Translations under genes and position numbers: made by a program
Part shown: one piece after another, positions 13,070-13,927 of the stretch
How the letters are laid out: each line of letters begins with the position of its first letter
Numbering within the stretch: the stretch's first letter is position 1
NCBI GenBank assembly: GCA_964354625.1
Contig: CAYHAK010000044.1
Span: 1-13,927 of the forward strand
Direction: 5' to 3'
Source: DATKKK01 sp964354625
Lineage (GTDB): Archaea; Thermoproteota; Bathyarchaeia; Bathyarchaeales; Bathycorpusculaceae
DNA length: 13,927 nt
Notes under the pieces: generated by a model
The model's database searches: none
What the model was told of the DNA's origin: nothing
Seen by the model: the letters and a program-made list of their open reading frames with translations, nothing else

Positions 13070-13295
13070 GAAGACGTACTTGCGCCCGCCGCGAAAACTG
13101 ATTCTCTCAGCTGATCAAGGAGTTTCTCGGCCTTCAACCTGTCCTTCGCATTCTCGCTTTTTTGTTCTATATCTAACCGCCTCGAAAAGCTCCTTTGAAG
13201 CAAGTCCCACCAAACATTCCAGCAGTTCATTTCGCGCGCGCTACAGAAAACATGAACAAGAACGCCAATAAGATGATTATCGACAGCCTAGGCAC
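13066..13295 (-). pseudogene. Broken small gene: signal/anchor helix plus charged helix
   Basis: Three adjacent frames on the minus strand join into one plausible protein of about 74 residues. GTG 13295 starts MPRLSIIILLAFLFMFSVAR, a signal peptide or membrane anchor. After a shift at the AAA near 13230 the next frame reads NELLECLVGLASKELFEAV and RYRTK. After a second shift at the A6 run (13158-13163) the third frame reads SENAKDRLKAEKLLDQLRES, then VFAAGASTSS and a stop at 13066-13068. Each shift is corrected by removing one A. A TATA box at 13314-13321 places transcription at the GTG, a leaderless start. The family is unknown. It could also be chance: the third frame alone is open from ATG 13230 (54 residues), but its first half is unusual (WNVWW). 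Confidence 0.33.
13233..13241. repeat. Alternating CG tract, 9 nt
   Basis: CGCGCGCGC lies within the broken small gene region, next to one of its proposed frameshifts. Confidence 0.4.
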
Positions 13296-13313
13296 GCTGG
13301 AAGGCGCCCGATA

Positions 13314-13321
13314 TTCTTAAA
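13314..13321. promoter_or_regulatory. Near-symmetric TATA box between divergent genes
   Basis: TTCTTAAA reads TTTAAGAA on the minus strand, so it could serve both ways. On the minus strand it predicts a start at about 13293 (the GTG of the broken gene). On the plus strand it predicts a start near 13343, about 32 nt before the permease TTG. Confidence 0.4.
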
Positions 13322-13374
13322 TGGCGAATACGTCGCTCGTATTACTGTATTTGAGGTCAGTTGGCTGAGGATGC

Positions 13375-13927
13375 TTGCGAAGGTTCTTGATTAGTTTCGT
13401 TGTAGGGTTGGTCGCCCTTTCCGTTATGACCTGGCTAATTGTAACCTTCGTCTCATACCCAGAGATCAAAAACCTTCCGCTATATACGTTTGCCACGATT
13501 TCGCGAATCCTCATTACGCTCGCTGTCTCAGTCGCATGGGGAGTCTCCTTCGGAGTACTAGCTGCAACAAACAGAGTTGCGTCATTGGTTCTAACTCCCT
13601 TCATAGACCTCTTGCAGTCCATCCCAATACTTGGCTACTTCCCGATGGTCATAGGCTTTCTCTTCGCTCTTGGTCCTTGGGGAATCGAACTCTCTGTGAT
13701 AGTCCTGCTTTTCACATCGATGGCTTGGGCCATATTTTTCGGCGTGCTGGGGGCCATTCGCGGAATCCCCACAAATGTTACCGAGTCTGCGAAAAGTTTC
13801 GGTTTGACAGGATGGCGATACGTGCGACATGTCATTCTGCCTGCTATCACTCCTGCCGTCATTTCAGGCGCGAACCTCGCATGGTGCGACGGATGGTTCT
13901 TCATGATTGCAGCAGAATACATACAAT
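13375..13927 (+). CDS. ABC transporter permease, N-terminal part (cut by window end)
   Basis: The visible 184 residues start MRRFLISFVVGLVALSVMTW (first helix) and contain the binding-protein-dependent permease core. The EAA loop is GIPTNVTESAKSFGLTGWRY (130-149) followed by RHVILPAITPAVISG. Preceding segments (PFIDLLQSIPILGYFP, 75-90) match the NitT/TauT-type (SsuC) permeases. The segment LAWCDGWFFMIAAEYI (168-183) resembles the duplicated anion-type permeases (COG4986-like), which have two such domains and about 550 residues. It would form the membrane channel of an ABC importer for an oxyanion, sulfonate or similar solute; the ATPase and binding protein would lie beyond the end. TTG 13375 is chosen because TGAGG (13366-13370) lies 4 nt upstream and an in-frame stop precedes it. 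Confidence 0.85.
   Translation, partial: MRRFLISFVVGLVALSVMTWLIVTFVSYPEIKNLPLYTFATISRILITLAVSVAWGVSFGVLAATNRVASLVLTPFIDLLQSIPILGYFPMVIGFLFALGPWGIELSVIVLLFTSMAWAIFFGVLGAIRGIPTNVTESAKSFGLTGWRYVRHVILPAITPAVISGANLAWCDGWFFMIAAEYIQ

Noticed and set aside
1..13927. CRISPR array, insertion sequence, integrase or attachment-site duplication
   Set aside because: No regularly spaced direct repeats, transposase-like reading frames or terminal inverted repeats were seen. The only inverted repeat belongs to the regulator's promoter.

Overview
The window looks archaeal, probably from an uncultured lineage of the Bathyarchaeia/TACK type. Most gene starts have an archaeal TATA-like box about 25 bp before a predicted transcript start. 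Several genes then begin without a leader, while others have a GGAGGTGAT-type ribosome binding site, often with GTG or TTG starts. The secreted propeller protein ends in a PEF-like, membrane-anchoring tail, and the regulator, the Fe-S disulfide reductase and the duplicated-type permease are of archaeal kinds. The lineage is inference from gene content; there is no rRNA or tRNA to confirm it.

Layout. 1-1908 (minus): an orphan C-terminal sorting tail (gene remnant), then a secreted PQQ-type beta-propeller protein. 2197-5766 (plus): an MFS exporter, a flavin disulfide reductase, a glutaredoxin-like protein, and an overlapping ferredoxin:disulfide reductase with a rubredoxin domain. 5775-5924 (minus): a 49-residue miniprotein, divergent from 6011-7303 (plus), which holds endonuclease III and an NADPH-dependent FMN reductase. 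7345-10298 (minus): a frameshifted CoA-binding protein behind a CPWC thioredoxin, a polytopic membrane protein, and a regulator with a cytoplasmic HtrA-like protease. The regulator promoter carries paired palindromes. 10565-11720 (minus): flavodoxin (frameshifted), ferritin-like protein and YHS protein in one operon. 11890-12672 (minus): an HD-domain phosphohydrolase. 12830-13927: a small unknown gene, a broken small membrane-anchored gene, and the first part of an ABC permease that runs off the end.

The common theme is thiol, flavin and iron redox chemistry. There are at least eight redox proteins (disulfide reductase, glutaredoxin, FDR-rubredoxin, FMN reductase, thioredoxin, flavodoxin, ferritin-like, YHS), together with a protease, a regulator and a DNA repair enzyme. 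This fits an anaerobe that manages disulfide and metal/oxidative stress.

The strongest points for a second look are: (a) two conserved genes that are each repaired by one added base (CoA-binding at about 7452, flavodoxin at about 11338), plus two weaker cases, all at short homopolymers; (b) the palindromic operators ATGACGTACGTCAT before the regulator-protease operon; (c) the glutaredoxin/FDR-rubredoxin overlapping pair; (d) the 49-residue miniprotein; (e) long alternating CG tracts confined to non-coding or doubtful DNA. No CRISPR array, transposon, rRNA or tRNA was seen.
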